In this document: piece after piece, positions 1 through 11,465 of the stretch
Numbering within the stretch: the first letter of the stretch is position 1
Layout of the letters: every line of letters starts with the position of its first letter
NCBI RefSeq assembly: GCF_001638985.1
Contig: NW_017265139.1
Span: forward strand, 2,170,001 to 2,234,000
DNA: 64,000 nt
Direction of reading: 5' to 3'
Source of the DNA: Phycomyces blakesleeanus NRRL 1555(-)
Taxonomy: Eukaryota > Mucoromycota > Mucoromycetes > Mucorales > Phycomycetaceae
Notes under the pieces: generated by a model
Database searches by the model: none
The model's input: only the letters and a program-made list of their open reading frames with translations
Told to the model about the DNA's origin: nothing
Program-made: the position numbers and the translations under genes

Positions 1-947
1 ACATAATATTAAAAAAGAATTAGTGTAAAGATGTTTAATAAGTTAATAACCTAAGAATATCTTTCTGTACTATTTATTTGAAAAGAAAATACATTCATAA
101 CGGTTAGTAATTCTTACAAATACGTCTTACAAATCTCGCACTGTCGCCCAGAGATCAATACAAAATATTCGTATCGAAATTGCCGTTTGTGACATAAATT
201 TGGACACAACCGCAAAAGCAAATGGCGATTTTGATATGAATAGTCTATATCTTGTAAGAAAAAAAGTAAAATAGATGTGTTATCTCTCGAGAAATAGGCT
301 AAGAAAGGTATACTTTTTATTAAATAAATCGACCCAGTAATCATTATTTACTTTAATTAAATTTATACAAGAGATAGGCCTTAAAGAAGTGTGGAGTAAA
401 TCCATCATACATAAAATAAGTTAACCTTCTCTTAATATTTGTGACTTGCATAAAAAAGACGCCTTTATGCAATTTGGAAAAATAACAAAAATTCCCTTAT
501 TAGGATATTTAAGGATATTTTCCAAAATATTTATAACTTTAAAATGCGTGTTGCATAAAACAAACAATTTGGTAAAAAAAGACATCTCTCGCTGCCCAAT
601 ATTTGTTTAGTAAGTTGCAGCAAGTTTACACCCTCTCTATTTCTATGTAAGCCAATAATTGTTCAAATTAGCTATTGTCATGTTTGTGTGTTTCAATTTT
701 CTTCCGGTTTTCAATATTATAAAAAAGATTGTTGATTTACAAAAAAAAAAAGAAAAAAAAATATAGAAAGAAAAAGAAAAAAAATCATTTGTGTATATAT
801 ATATAAATAAAAGTAGATAGACAGATAAGTAGGTAGATATGTAAATAGAGAATATAGTCAATATTGGTTTGTGTTTTCCTTCTTCTCTTACTGTGAATTT
901 GACCATCTAAAATCTCTGCCTTATTTGTATTTCTCTTATCCTTATTT
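1..947. other. AT-rich intergenic DNA with microsatellite
   Basis: No convincing gene. The stretch is the 3' flank of the minus-strand bromodomain gene. It contains A-rich runs at about 720-785 and a GATA/TAGA-type simple repeat at about 795-850. A short minus-strand open frame at 114-344 carries two Cys pairs but has no further support, so it is not called. Confidence 0.6.
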
Positions 948-3245
948 TTATGTGTGGGGCACTGCTCCAAGTGGGCTAGGTGAACCTATATGTTGAGATT
1001 GTATACCAGAAACACGCCTATTTTGTTGCTGAATTTGATGGTGGAGCTGATGCGGAGGACTAGGACTCATATGATGTTGTGGTTGCGGTTGTGGTTGTTG
1101 ATGATTTTGCTGTTGCTGTGCTTGTTGTTGTGCCTGCTGCTGTGCCTTCTGTTGAGCTTGCTGCTGTGCCTTCTGTTGAGCTTGTTTTTGCTGTGCTTGT
1201 TGTTGCGGCTGTGGTTGCTGATGATGTACCCACCCTTGACCTCCTTGTGGTTTTCCATACATGGGAAAGTTTCCAGGGGCATTGGGTTGTGGCTGGTTAT
1301 GGTATTGTTGTCCTATGGGTGGAGTAGAATTATTGGGCTTGGGAGGCATTGGCAAAACATCAATTAATCTCCAACGCTCTTTTGCATATGTTGGTGTAAT
1401 GTTGGCATAAGGAGGTAAAGGTTCGGCCTTGTCTGTCGTGGGAAACGCAAAGGGTTTGTTGGCTGGGAGAGAGCCTCTGTAGGCAGTCTCAAGTAGAGGC
1501 AATGTATTCATAGCATATTGGACGTCTTCTGGTTTGGTAACATCTTTGGGTGGGACCTGATTCAATAAACTGTGCAGACGATTTTGAAGGGTTTGGGCTA
1601 AAACAATAATAATAATTAAATTTGAGGGTTAAATACACGCACTCAAATCTAGGAATTCTCGGTTGTCTAAAGCTTATTGCCTTTTTTTTTTTTGAAAAAA
1701 AGGGAATCCTTACCAATCTCCTTTTCCTTGTCATCAGCCTTGGACCATCTTGCATCCCCTAAGCCAAACCTATACTCTTGGCATTCGAGCAATTTCTCCA
1801 AAAGTTGGCCATTTCTCTCTAGTACAATATCGATATCATGTGGGCTGTCTATCAATATATCATCAACACTAAATGATCCATTCTCTGAGGCCTCAAGGAT
1901 AGAGTCTGCATCCAGTCCTTGGTCTTTGAGCCAATCTGTATCTATCTTGAGCTCATGGACACCATTTGATTTCTCAGGTTGAGGACTAGGTTGGGGACTA
2001 GGTTGGTGATTATTGGTATCTTTTCTACGTTGAGATTGCTTTGGATGACTAGGCGGTTTCCCGAGTGTCTGGAGATTTCTTTGTTTCTTCTCCCATCTTC
2101 GGAATCGTTTGGCTGCTCTTCCCATGTATGTGCTCTCATAAGATACATTTGCGTTGTGTGAATCACACGCAGGGGCAAAGCTCGAAAATGCACCATAATC
2201 CAACCACTGGACTACAGAAAAGAATGCAGAAAATATTAGGAATATGATGTCGTTAAAGGTTTATAAACCTACTGGGAACAACATGTTTGTCTTCATGTCG
2301 AAAGATCTTTGGTGGGAATCTGGGTGGGAGAGGTACAGTAGACTTCAGAGAAGGTGGATCAAATGCAGACGGTGGAGTAGGATACACAGCAAGTTCTTGG
2401 ATATTGATAGCTGATAAAATGACAAAGTATTTAGATACAAGTAAATACATAAATAACTGTGTGGATACAAATGCTTTTAATACCTACGTAATGAACTGTC
2501 TTTGGCCTTATTGGGTACTGCATCTGCAAAAACAAATCCATCTGGTGTGGGTCGAAACAGAGTGGTCTGCAAAAACACAACATCATCTCCTTCTAAAGCT
2601 TCTGGTTCACCGAGTTTTCTTTTCAAACGGTTGTTTTCTAACCGGAGTGTTGCTGTATAAGATTGGTATAACTTGGCCAGTTCTTCCTGTTTTTCACGAC
2701 TGGACCCTATTCTCTCCAGAGCCGCTCGAAATAGTTGATCCAAATCATGCTAATATTTATAATTTATATTATAGACACACACAAAATAGATAAAATATAA
2801 ACCCTATTGCATATAAATTTCTCTTTTTTTTCTTCTTACCTTGAAAGCTTGTACATCTATATATTCACCAATCGCTAATCTGTGTTGGATTATTTGAACA
2901 GTGATTGGACTTGATTGATCCGATTCATTGTCTGACAACAGTCCATGTCTATCACCTCTACACATACATACAATGCAATAAGTCGGATTATTCTTTCTTC
3001 TTATATATATATACAAAGTATAAAGGTACTTCATTCATTCCGCACTTTAAAAGTATTTCCATAAATTGATATGATAGTTCTTGAGGTTTTGTTAAATTCG
3101 GATTTTTATGTTGAAGGTGAGTTTGTTGCTCATTTTCTTCATTTGGTACACCATCGTTTTCCTCATCAACAATGTCGCCCTCTTCATTCTGCGAGTAATT
3201 TTGAAGTGTGCCTCTTCCTGTTCTATTAGAGCGCGTCGATGGCAT
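948..3245 (-). CDS. Bromodomain protein, BRD7/BRD9-like (SWI/SNF-RSC type)
   Basis: Probable chromatin-remodelling subunit that reads acetylated histones in the nucleus. Six exons fit: 3245-3046, 2957-2840, 2749-2488, 2410-2273, 2211-1714 and 1597-948; their sum is exactly 622 codons (621 aa). An acidic N-terminus is followed by the second half of a bromodomain (the YIDVQAF...DLDQLFRAAL stretch, where the family has a Tyr, a conserved Asp and the last helix). The usual acetyl-lysine Asn region is not obvious. A central motif reading LDYGAFSSFAP followed by DS resembles the conserved block after the bromodomain in BRD7 and BRD9. The C-terminus is a long Gln/Pro-rich tract (about 120 residues, many QQ and QA repeats), a common activation-type low-complexity tail. 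The first donor (GTGCGG) is unusual but is the one that keeps frame. BRD7/9 assignment is inferred from the motif; other bromodomain subunits such as Rsc4 are possible. Confidence 0.72.
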
Positions 3246-3682
3246 TTCTTTCCTTTCTTTTCGTTTTGTTTTTCTTTCTTTCTTTTTATAATCGTATTAA
3301 TAGTAATAGTAATAAAATTAGAATAATAATAATAATAAAAATAATAAAAATAAATGGCCTTTTGGGTCAATTCGCAGACGGCTAAACGTACTCCGCAAAA
3401 GAAGGTAGCACCTACAAAATGTATGAAGCTATCTGCACCCACAGCTTTTTGATAAAAAAATAACATAGTACGTAATATGTGACGTCGATATGCTTTTAGT
3501 AAAAACTACTGATTTCACCAAATTGTTCACAAAATGAACCAAATGCTGCCATGACGGACTTTAAAAGTGCAATTTTCTATAATGTGTTACACCAAACATC
3601 CTACGCAAAATCTTGCGCTGTCGTCTTGTCTATAAGGATACTAAAAATAAATTAGTGTATTTGGGCAAGTTCTGCCGTCTTA
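3246..3682. other. Promoter side of bromodomain gene, AT trinucleotide repeats
   Basis: No gene seen. It contains TAA/TAG-type trinucleotide repeats at about 3295-3355 and then ordinary AT-rich sequence up to the inverted repeat. Confidence 0.5.
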
Positions 3683-4552
3683 ATGGTCTTCTACATCAAA
3701 AACTTTATTAATGTCCCAAAAGAAACGTTAATGAATAGGCCTCAATACAGCATTTTACGGAACTTATATAGGTTTTATGTAATAATAAGCTGTAGTACAC
3801 TTCCAAAAACAGGTCTATTTTTAAGAAAAAGAATTATTTAATTAATAGCCCCAAAAGTGGAAGATAGCTCGAAGAAGTAGTATGTACCACACTTTTACTA
3901 GAATGCCGTTCTAAGAATCGCTTATATTATATTTTACTTGCTTCTCAGTGTAAGTCTTGTTAAACTGAAAGATATTTATATTGTAAACGGCAGAGTTTAC
4001 CTCTTATGTTATTATTATATAATGTGTTTTGATTTTATTAAAGTATATAATAATTATATTGCAAAATGAAACAATATAAAGTAGTATGAAGTAGCAAGCA
4101 AAAGGCAATAACAAAGCCTTGAAACCCCAATAGTATCTCTCCTGAAATTAACAAGCTGTGTTTGGTACTCGTATTTCTTATTATACCGAATTTCTCTTTC
4201 GATGTATTACAAATTCGTTCCTAGTACGTGAAAGAAGGATTGGATATATTAAGAGATATGAGCACCAAACACAGACTCCTATTGAGCCGAGTTAAAAACT
4301 ACTTTATATGCTGCAATATTATATTAAGTGATTTCAGTAAAAGCGTAGTACATACTACTTCTTCGAGCTATCTTCCACTTTTGGGGCTATTAATTAAATA
4401 ATTCTTTTTCTTAAAAATAGACCTGTTTTTGGAAGTGTACTACAGCTTATTGTTACATAAAACCTATATAAGTTCCGTAAAATGCTGTATTGAGGCCTAT
4501 TCATTAACTTTTCTTTTGGGACATTAATAAAGTTTTTGATGTAGAAGACCAT
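3683..4552. repeat. Long near-perfect inverted repeat (foldback-like)
   Basis: The left arm at 3683-3898 and the right arm at 4336-4552 are reverse complements over about 216 bp, with only about four mismatches by eye. The spacer is about 437 bp. Each arm holds the same small open frame beginning ATGGTCTTCTACATC. No transposase is visible in the spacer. It could be a foldback or MITE-type element, or a recent inverted duplication. Confidence 0.85.
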
Positions 4553-5365
4553 AATTGCAAGATTCCGTGACACAACAATAGAAGTTTTCACCACTACTAC
4601 ACCGGTCAGGAAATGAGACTATTCAAAGACGAAGTTCCTGTGAGGGCGCCAAATTGCATGCGCAGTGACGGCTACCTGTAGAACTAGCAGAGCAGACGTA
4701 TCTGAATGCTTTGGGAAATTACCAAGGAGGAGGATGTTGCTTGCCACCAGCGCATTCTATTTGGGTGTATGACGAGCTAGCATGATTCTCTAAGCACGGG
4801 ATTTAGAAGAGCAAGAGAAGAAAAGTGTATATGGTCCTCTGTTGGTGCAGAGTACAATATACAAGCAGTGAAGAGCAGGATAGTAGGAATGATGTGGTGG
4901 ACACGAGCAAGAATTGGGACGCAGTTCCACAGAACATTCCACTAGACATTCTAACAGTGGTTTAGGATGGTTGGGCGCCAAACCCTCTTCTGATGAGCAG
5001 GAGTCAGGTTTGTTGTCTTCATCAATGGGGCCATATGTCGCCGAAGGGCACCTATAGTAGCTTGAGCGAAAAGTTTGTTATCAATCCGAAAATTGTGCAA
5101 AAATAAGGCCAGATAGTGTTAAGTGGAAGGGTCGTCGGAGTAGTATATCATCCTGGGCGAGCTTGAAAGCATCAGAGACATGGATACCTTTCAGTAATGG
5201 AAAAGGGTTGCTAGTAGTATCCGGTTTATGGAATATAACGCTCAGAGGAAATTGGAGTACCAACCTAAGAAGAAAGGTCACTCCCTATGTTATTGCCAGT
5301 AGCCAAACATAAGAGCAGGCCCAAAAAAAACCTTGATGAAGCATATGTATGAGAAAATCAGTGAA
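4553..5365. other. Possible decayed coding remnant, minus strand
   Basis: The stretch between the two inverted repeats is less AT-rich than its neighbours. On the minus strand it has two adjacent open stretches, 5281-5081 and 4981-4790, joined by short interruptions. The translated sequence is not low-complexity but I do not recognise it. A decayed gene or transposon remnant is plausible; no product is claimed. Confidence 0.25.
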
Positions 5366-6161
5366 AAATGGGCTTTAAAGGTGTTCCCCAACGTCCTCAG
5401 TGTATTACCTTAAAAATCTATAATCGATTCAATGGTCAAATATACGAACACCAGCTATTATCATGGTATTAAGGAAACAATAAACAATAATAAATAACCG
5501 ATATTCTGGTGAAAGTTGATCATTTATCTAAACAAGAGCATAGTAATTACTGGGCTGGATCAATTTTTGGAGAGATAATAAAGCAATACAAAGAGTAACA
5601 TATACTAAATTCAGCCTTTAAAATGACGAGTTATTCTCATTGAAAGCTTTACAAGTACTTTCAATCCACATTTTCTATCTAAGATATAATAAAAAATTGG
5701 TCACTCGGGCATAAGTATGCAAAGACTAATGGGCCTGAAAATACAGGGCCTTATGAACTTCTTCATGGTGGCGTTTCCACTCGTACATATCTTCTTCACT
5801 TTGACGTAGCTATGGAGACGGTATGTTAGTATTAAATTATGTCTTACTAAAGTACCATATCAAAAAGGCTTTAAATTAGCATGTAACAATAGCCAATTAC
5901 TCCTGGTCATTGTAGAGGCTGAATTTATTATCTTTCATTCTTTCATTACTCTATAATCTCTCCGAAGATTGATCCAGCTCAGTAATTACTATGTTCTTGC
6001 TTAGATGAATGATCAACTTTCACCAGAATATTTGCTATTTAGTATTGCTCATTGTTTCATTAATACCATAATAATAGCTGATATTCCTATATTTGTCCAT
6101 TGAACCGATTATAGATTTTTTAGGTAATACACCGAGGACGCTAGGGAAAACCTTGAAGGCC
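5366..6161. repeat. Second large inverted repeat, diverged arms
   Basis: The left arm at about 5366-5628 and the right arm at about 5910-6161 are inverted copies with roughly 85 percent identity by eye. Matching blocks include CGTCCTC-GTGTATTACCT, GGTGAAAGTTGATCAT and AGTAATTACTG-GCTGGATCAAT. The spacer of about 280 bp has no recognisable gene. The right arm ends about 130 bp before the start codon of the SRR1-like gene, so it lies in that gene's promoter region. Confidence 0.85.
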
Positions 6162-6287
6162 ATCGGTGCTGAGTTCCAAGCATCCAAAGTGTCAAACAAG
6201 AGAAAGTTAATAGAAAGTACGTGGCTTACATGAAACGAAACGTTGTCACGTATACTTCTTGTACTCTAACCTTATCCTACTCTTCTA

Positions 6288-7502
6288 ATGCCAGCAGTTG
6301 AACCTGATCAAGACGGATTTGTTGTTGTCGAAAAGGCTTTTAAGTACAAGGCAACAGATCGCAAAAAGAAAGGAAGAGGAAAACGGAATGAGAAGAACAA
6401 GCATGTGTTTAAGGACTATGACGATTGGACTATTGATGACATCAAGTCCACTCTTACTCAGCGAAAGTATGTAAAACGATCTATGAAAAAGTTAATTGAG
6501 GCAAATTCTAATCTATCCTTGCATTATTATTATTTAGAGAAACATTGATTGAGAGTCGATTCTATAAAGAGCTGTCAGGCAAGGAAGAAAATGAAATCAA
6601 TCATATTTCAGGGACCATTCCTTTTTTTTTTAAGAAAAAGGAAATATTTCTAATAAATCTGTTGATAACAATAGATATATTTGATGAACATCTTGTTCCA
6701 ACTGGTCCTCATGACATTATCTGTTATGGCATTGGATCTATGCAAAAATCAAAAAATGCGCAATATCAATTTGAATTGGCACTCTTGATCCGTGAATTGT
6801 TAAAGGTAAGTACTATGTATTTATTTATATAAAAAAGGGGAATATGCTGTAAATATTAAATGATTGTTTATTGCTGTGGATTTAGATTCCAGGAAAGATG
6901 TACATTTATGATCCAGTCATGACAGATCTTGATAAAAAGGTCTGCAACGAACAGGAAATTGAAATTATTGAAGAAAATGAAGTAAGAGTGACGGATAATA
7001 TACAAAACAAAACAAAAAAGTCTAATTGTAGATTAGGAAGGCAAGCGAGTTGTAACCAAGCCTACTCTGTTTTACATGCCTCATTGTGGAAGAGGCCTTT
7101 ACAGCAATACCTTGAGTGTAAATTGGAACCAAGAGAATCTACAGAACATTACACTTATCGGAAATAGATTCGATATGTACGTTGGAAGGTATGTATACGT
7201 ATCTATGTGTATTTTGTTACTCTATTACATGATGTGTGTACCCGCATAAAACTCATTGAAATTGCTTTGAAAAAAAAAGTCAATTGGATAGAGACTTGAA
7301 GAGAGAATGTCCTTACCTTATCCCAGCGGTTGAGATCATCGAGACTATATCATTTCCAAAAGAATTCGACAACAATCAGATCTTTAACGATCTCTCGATA
7401 CAGAAATTTATTAACACAAAGATGTCTGCAAAAGATAAGAAGTTTTGGGATCCTATACCCATCAGTACTCCAAAATCTGATAGCGACACGATACAAGAAT
7501 AG
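6288..7502 (+). CDS. SRR1-like domain protein
   Basis: Five exons fit (6288-6466, 6538-6805, 6886-6981, 7037-7188, 7292-7502), summing to 302 codons (301 aa). The N-terminus is Lys/Arg-rich. The SRR1-type domain follows: HDIICYGIGSM in exon 2, then MYIYDPVMTDLDK, then FYMPHCGRGLYSN and NITLIGNRFD in exon 4. These are the hallmark blocks of the SRR1/BER1 family. SRR1 was described in plant light and clock signalling, and yeast BER1 in microtubule and proteasome-related processes; the biochemical activity is not established. Exon 2 contains an odd low-complexity stretch with FFFKKKE between about residues 80 and 95 that might be an unrecognised intron. The first ATG of the open frame was taken as start. 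Confidence 0.85.
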
Positions 7503-7706
7503 ATTAATTATATATTTGTAAGGTACTTTGAAGTAGATAGGGAATGCCAAAATATATACGACTATGAATGATAATCAAAGTAAATTGGCTGGTAAATAAG
7601 GAACAATGTAATGGGGTATATGTTTGTAAATCATCCTCATTTTATATATATATATATATTACTTTATTTTACAATCTTCCCACTGCCACTTGGACTTTTT
7701 TCTTTT
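7503..7706. other. 3' flank of SRR1-like gene
   Basis: Short AT-rich spacer with a TA microsatellite at about 7642-7660; no gene seen. Confidence 0.5.
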
Positions 7707-9348
7707 GAAAAAGGTGGCCAAGTTTTTAGAGAAAGATTTATTGGTTTTTTGGTATACTGTTTCTTAAAGGAACCCAAGTTGGTCCAAGAATAAAATTAAA
7801 TTAGCTTAGTCAACTGTTTGACCAAATACTTTTTCACTTTTAAATTTATTTTTATTTCAGTGTGCAGCTTTTCTGTGAAGATGGCCACGGAAGTATTATG
7901 AATGAAGAGGTAAATGAACCAACTTTTAAACTTGAAGGAGAAATTATTCAGACTAAAAAGAGCTTGGCTGGTTTTCGTCAATCCACCAAAAATCAAAAGT
8001 CTCAACTTGAAGTAAATAAGCGTGATGTCGTTATGGAAGACCCTCGGCCTAAAATAAAATAAAGAGCTATTCAGTACAATATTTACACTGATGAGAATAT
8101 AAGAAGCTATTTTTCCTATTTATGAGAGATTAAGGAAACCAAAAGACTTATCTAAAGCTGGAGATGCTAATTTCAATGCAGCACAAAAATGGGGGCAATA
8201 TTATGATAATGATCCAGAAAAAAAAACATCGCTTTGAAGGAGACTAACCGTACTTTTAACAGATTAGTTAATCCGTTAAACGGCGCGCGCAAAGAACACT
8301 TAATCAAGTTGTTTTTATGAGGGCGCTTCTGTGACAATTCAGTACGCAACTGACTATCTGATATAAGATTTGCTGGGGTAGAGATAAAGAAGTATATAGT
8401 CGCAGAGTTCATAAAATAAGAGTGTAATATCTGTCTCAAAGTAGTAAGCCGCTATGTTATTGCCGGAAATTTCGAAAGAAAAAAGACTCTTGAAGTCCGC
8501 GCAGCTTGGATCAAAGGGTAGACCGAGAGGGGCGCCGATTTTTTGAAGAACTGTGTACTTGTTAAAGAGTCAGTTTTTGACATCAGCATCTACCGTAGAA
8601 TAATATGTCAGAAAAATGTTCGGTTTCAAGTGTTGCGACTTTCTCTACTAAAGCCCATTCGCAGACTATTATTGAACCAATTTGTGCTTGTAATATAGTC
8701 AACTTGACCATGATAAAGTCTGGAAATATCAAAAGGAGAAAGGTTGTTGACGCCAAAAAAAATAGAAGCACCTGAGGATAGGATTTTCGCTTCTAAGGAA
8801 ACTACTTTTGGGCAACATGTTCAATTCCTCAATGATAGTATATATATATCATGGATGATTTTCCTGAAATGCGAGCGTTCCATATTATTTTGGATAATGC
8901 TCCAATTAATATACCAAATATGATTAGCCCAGTTATCATTAGAAGGGTGTATATATCGGTACATCTTCTCCTCTTACTCGCCCGAGCATAGTCCTATTGA
9001 GCAATTTTGGGTCGTCTTGAAGAGTAAAGTGAAGCGAACAAAGTTTAGTGATGTTGAAATGCTCAGCTCAAGAATCATTAAAGTGAGTAAAACTATTCTT
9101 GTGGAGAATTTGGATCGTTTTCTTCATCATCCTCTTAACCAATTTGATGGCTGCTTCAATAAAAATCCTATCCAGACCATCATCTTTTGTACTTGACCAA
9201 ATTGGTTTGATCAGAGTCGACCAAGCTAATTTTATTTTTTTGACCAACTTGTTTTCAAAAAGAGAAAGTGCAATTTAATTTCCTTTTTTAAATCAGAGTG
9301 TGCCCAAAAGACCAATCAATGTTTCTCTAAAGTTCGATCACCTTTTTC
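7707..9348 (+). mobile_element. Degenerate IS630/Tc1-type DNA transposon with long terminal inverted repeats
   Basis: The ends are inverted copies of each other over about 120-150 bp. The left end starts GAAAAAGGTG at 7707 and has AGTTGGTC at 7777. The right end has GACCAACT ending at 9249 and CACCTTTTTC ending at 9348. A ruined transposase lies between (separate entry). I could not see a clean TA target duplication, so the exact tips are approximate. Confidence 0.75.
7862..9196 (+). pseudogene. DDE-type transposase pseudogene (IS630/Tc1 class)
   Basis: Many stops and frameshifts interrupt an ancestral transposase. Recognisable remnants in order are an N-terminal Lys-rich region (from about 7895), a helix-turn-helix-like stretch at about 8110-8240, an ELR-type block with VRAAWIK at about 8490, a remnant of the first catalytic Asp region at about 8570-8590, a second Asp block reading HIILDNAP at about 8880, and the final Glu block reading YSPEHSPIEQFW at about 8970-9010, followed by a basic C-terminus. 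The family is inferred from the DNAP and SPxxxPIEQFW motifs. It is clearly non-functional. Confidence 0.85.
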
Positions 9349-10019
9349 GGAGAAGAAGAAAATGTCCAGGCGGCAGTGGAACGACTGTACAGACAAACTA
9401 ACAAACAAGCAGTTAAAAAGAAAATATGTAAAAGCTTGTAAGTCTCTCTGTATACATTTATTTGAGCGTTAGACGCTTCTTTATCCAGGTATATATTGTG
9501 AAAAAGGTAGCTTTTAGCCAATAAGTAGGCCATTATTGCACTAAAATCTAAAGTATATTCTTTTTGAAACCCTAATTAGGCGGAAGATCTTTAAAGGCTA
9601 ATAAATGCACTTTATACCAAAGACATGCTTTATAAGAATAAGATCGATATAGACTATACGCATTTCTCTCTGAACAATTTGAATTTACAAATTAGAAAAT
9701 CCACTTTCGAATAACTTTTATATTCTTTTATTCTGTGTCTATAAATTAAATTATTCCGTACAGCTCATTATACCCCATAAAACAAGAAGAAAACATTCGC
9801 CGATTCCCTCACATGGGTATGCTATTTGTGGGTGCTTGTGCTTCCGTTGTACAGGTTTCTTCTTTGCCATAGCGGCTATTGGTTTGTTTGTGGAAATCAC
9901 ACAGCATGGCAAATGCGTAAGAATGCGCTCGGCCAACAATAGCGCCATATATATACATAGAGAAACAACACACTTGTTGTGCAAAGTCTCTTCTTTTCTC
10001 TTTTATACCTAACAATTAC
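9349..10019. promoter_or_regulatory. Upstream region of F-box gene with TATA-like element
   Basis: No gene is seen in this 670-bp stretch. A TATA-like run (CCATATATATAC) lies at about 9943-9955, some 65-75 bp upstream of the ATG at 10020, a spacing that would suit a core promoter. Confidence 0.4.
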
Positions 10020-11367
10020 ATGTCTTTTCATAATTACCTTTTTCCCTACGAAAGGGTGTCGCCTTTACTCATTCCTGAAATTGCAGGTCTCATATGCGAT
10101 GTTGCTGATTCCAGAGATCTACTCAGTTTGGTTCTTACTTGTAGAGTATTTTATGATGCCGCGTCTGCTCGTCTGTGGCGTACACTTCATCCACGCTCCC
10201 TTATTAGCTTGCTAAAGGTCAAAAGTACACTTGAAGGGAAACACCGAGTAAAAAGTTTGTCGTGTGATTATCACCAACTCATACAAACATTTCGCTGGTC
10301 TTCCCGCGACGACCCCACTTGTCGTAAATTTGAACTCGAATTCTTTGAGTATTTTGGCTTCCCCAACCTTGTTCAACTCGAATTCTCATATATGGCAGCA
10401 CAAAGCCAAACACTCTACAAAATTATTGCTGCTAGTCCACATCTACGCTACATTGATCTCTCTCATTGTTATTGTTTATCAACACAGGCCATATTACCAC
10501 TCTTCTTTATGCCACATCACCACCTACAAACTCTGATTTTGTACGGATGCGGTCAAATTGATCCAGACACCCTGGCAACCCTTATTATGCACCATCATCA
10601 AAGCTTACAATGCATTCGCCTCACAGATATCAACGATCGGGTACTTGAATCTATTCAGCAATGTGTTGGCCTAAAAGATCTTGGGCTAGAACATTGCGCC
10701 GAGGCCAAGCTATCTGCAGGTGCCCTTTCACGCTTCAGTCGCCCCACAAAAACATACTCCGGATTAGGACTTGAACGGTTACGGTTACGAGACATTGCAA
10801 GTCTGTCATCTGATCATTTAAGAGGAATTGTTGATGGTTCGCGGTACTCTTTGTTACACCTCGATATCAGCGAATGCAACCGACTCTCAAGCGAAGGATT
10901 TGTCTATCTCTCCTCTCAATGTGTCTTGCTTGAAACTCTCTTATTGGCTTATCAAGCAGGTGTTGAGGATGAAGCAATTCAAGTAAGACCAAAAACATTT
11001 TTTCTAGCTTTTAATTAATTGTTTTATGCTTCAATATATATATATATAGCTTCTAGTTCTGCATTGCAATCGTCTTAAACATCTCGATGTCTCTGGGTGC
11101 AGGTCGTTAACAGATGAGGCGTTCCGTGCATTTGTAAACGAGTCTGACATAACGCCAATTGCATTGGAGACCTTGGATGTGAGTGGATTGGAATCTGAAA
11201 TCTCACGATCCATTCTCGGTAGTCTGTTGATGAAACTGCCTTATTTAAGAGAGATGAGTTTAGGTGCAGCTTATGACAGAGAAGATGCCAATAAGATCCT
11301 TGAAAAGGTTAATCGCGTACACCCGTCTTTTCACATGGATATTGATCGAACTATTTCACGCGAATGA
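10020..11367 (+). CDS. F-box/leucine-rich-repeat protein
   Basis: Two exons (10020-10982 and 11050-11367) give 426 aa with frame preserved across a 67-nt intron. The N-terminus (about residues 10-55) has an F-box-like pattern: PEIAGLICDVADSRDLLSL, then VCRVFYDAASARLWRTL-type residues. The rest is a series of leucine-rich repeats of the cysteine-containing AMN1/Grr1 kind, for example LRYIDLSHCYCLS, LLHLDISECNRLS and LKHLDVSGCRSLTDEAF. Such proteins are substrate-recognition subunits of SCF ubiquitin ligases. The substrate cannot be told from sequence. Confidence 0.85.
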
Positions 11368-11465
11368 AATTATTTGATGGCTATAGACAAATAGGAGATG
11401 TATTGTATCGTATTGAAAATTAATAGAAAGAACTCTCTAACAACTACAATGGTTGTTGGTGCTAA

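Noticed and set aside
114..344. Short minus-strand frame with two Cys pairs
   Set aside because: Isolated, no partner exons, and the Cys spacing does not complete a known finger.
990..1367. Plus-strand Leu-rich open frame and overlapping frames antisense to the bromodomain gene
   Set aside because: They are antisense shadows of the Gln/Pro-rich tail (CAG/CAA repeats), with no independent splice or start support.
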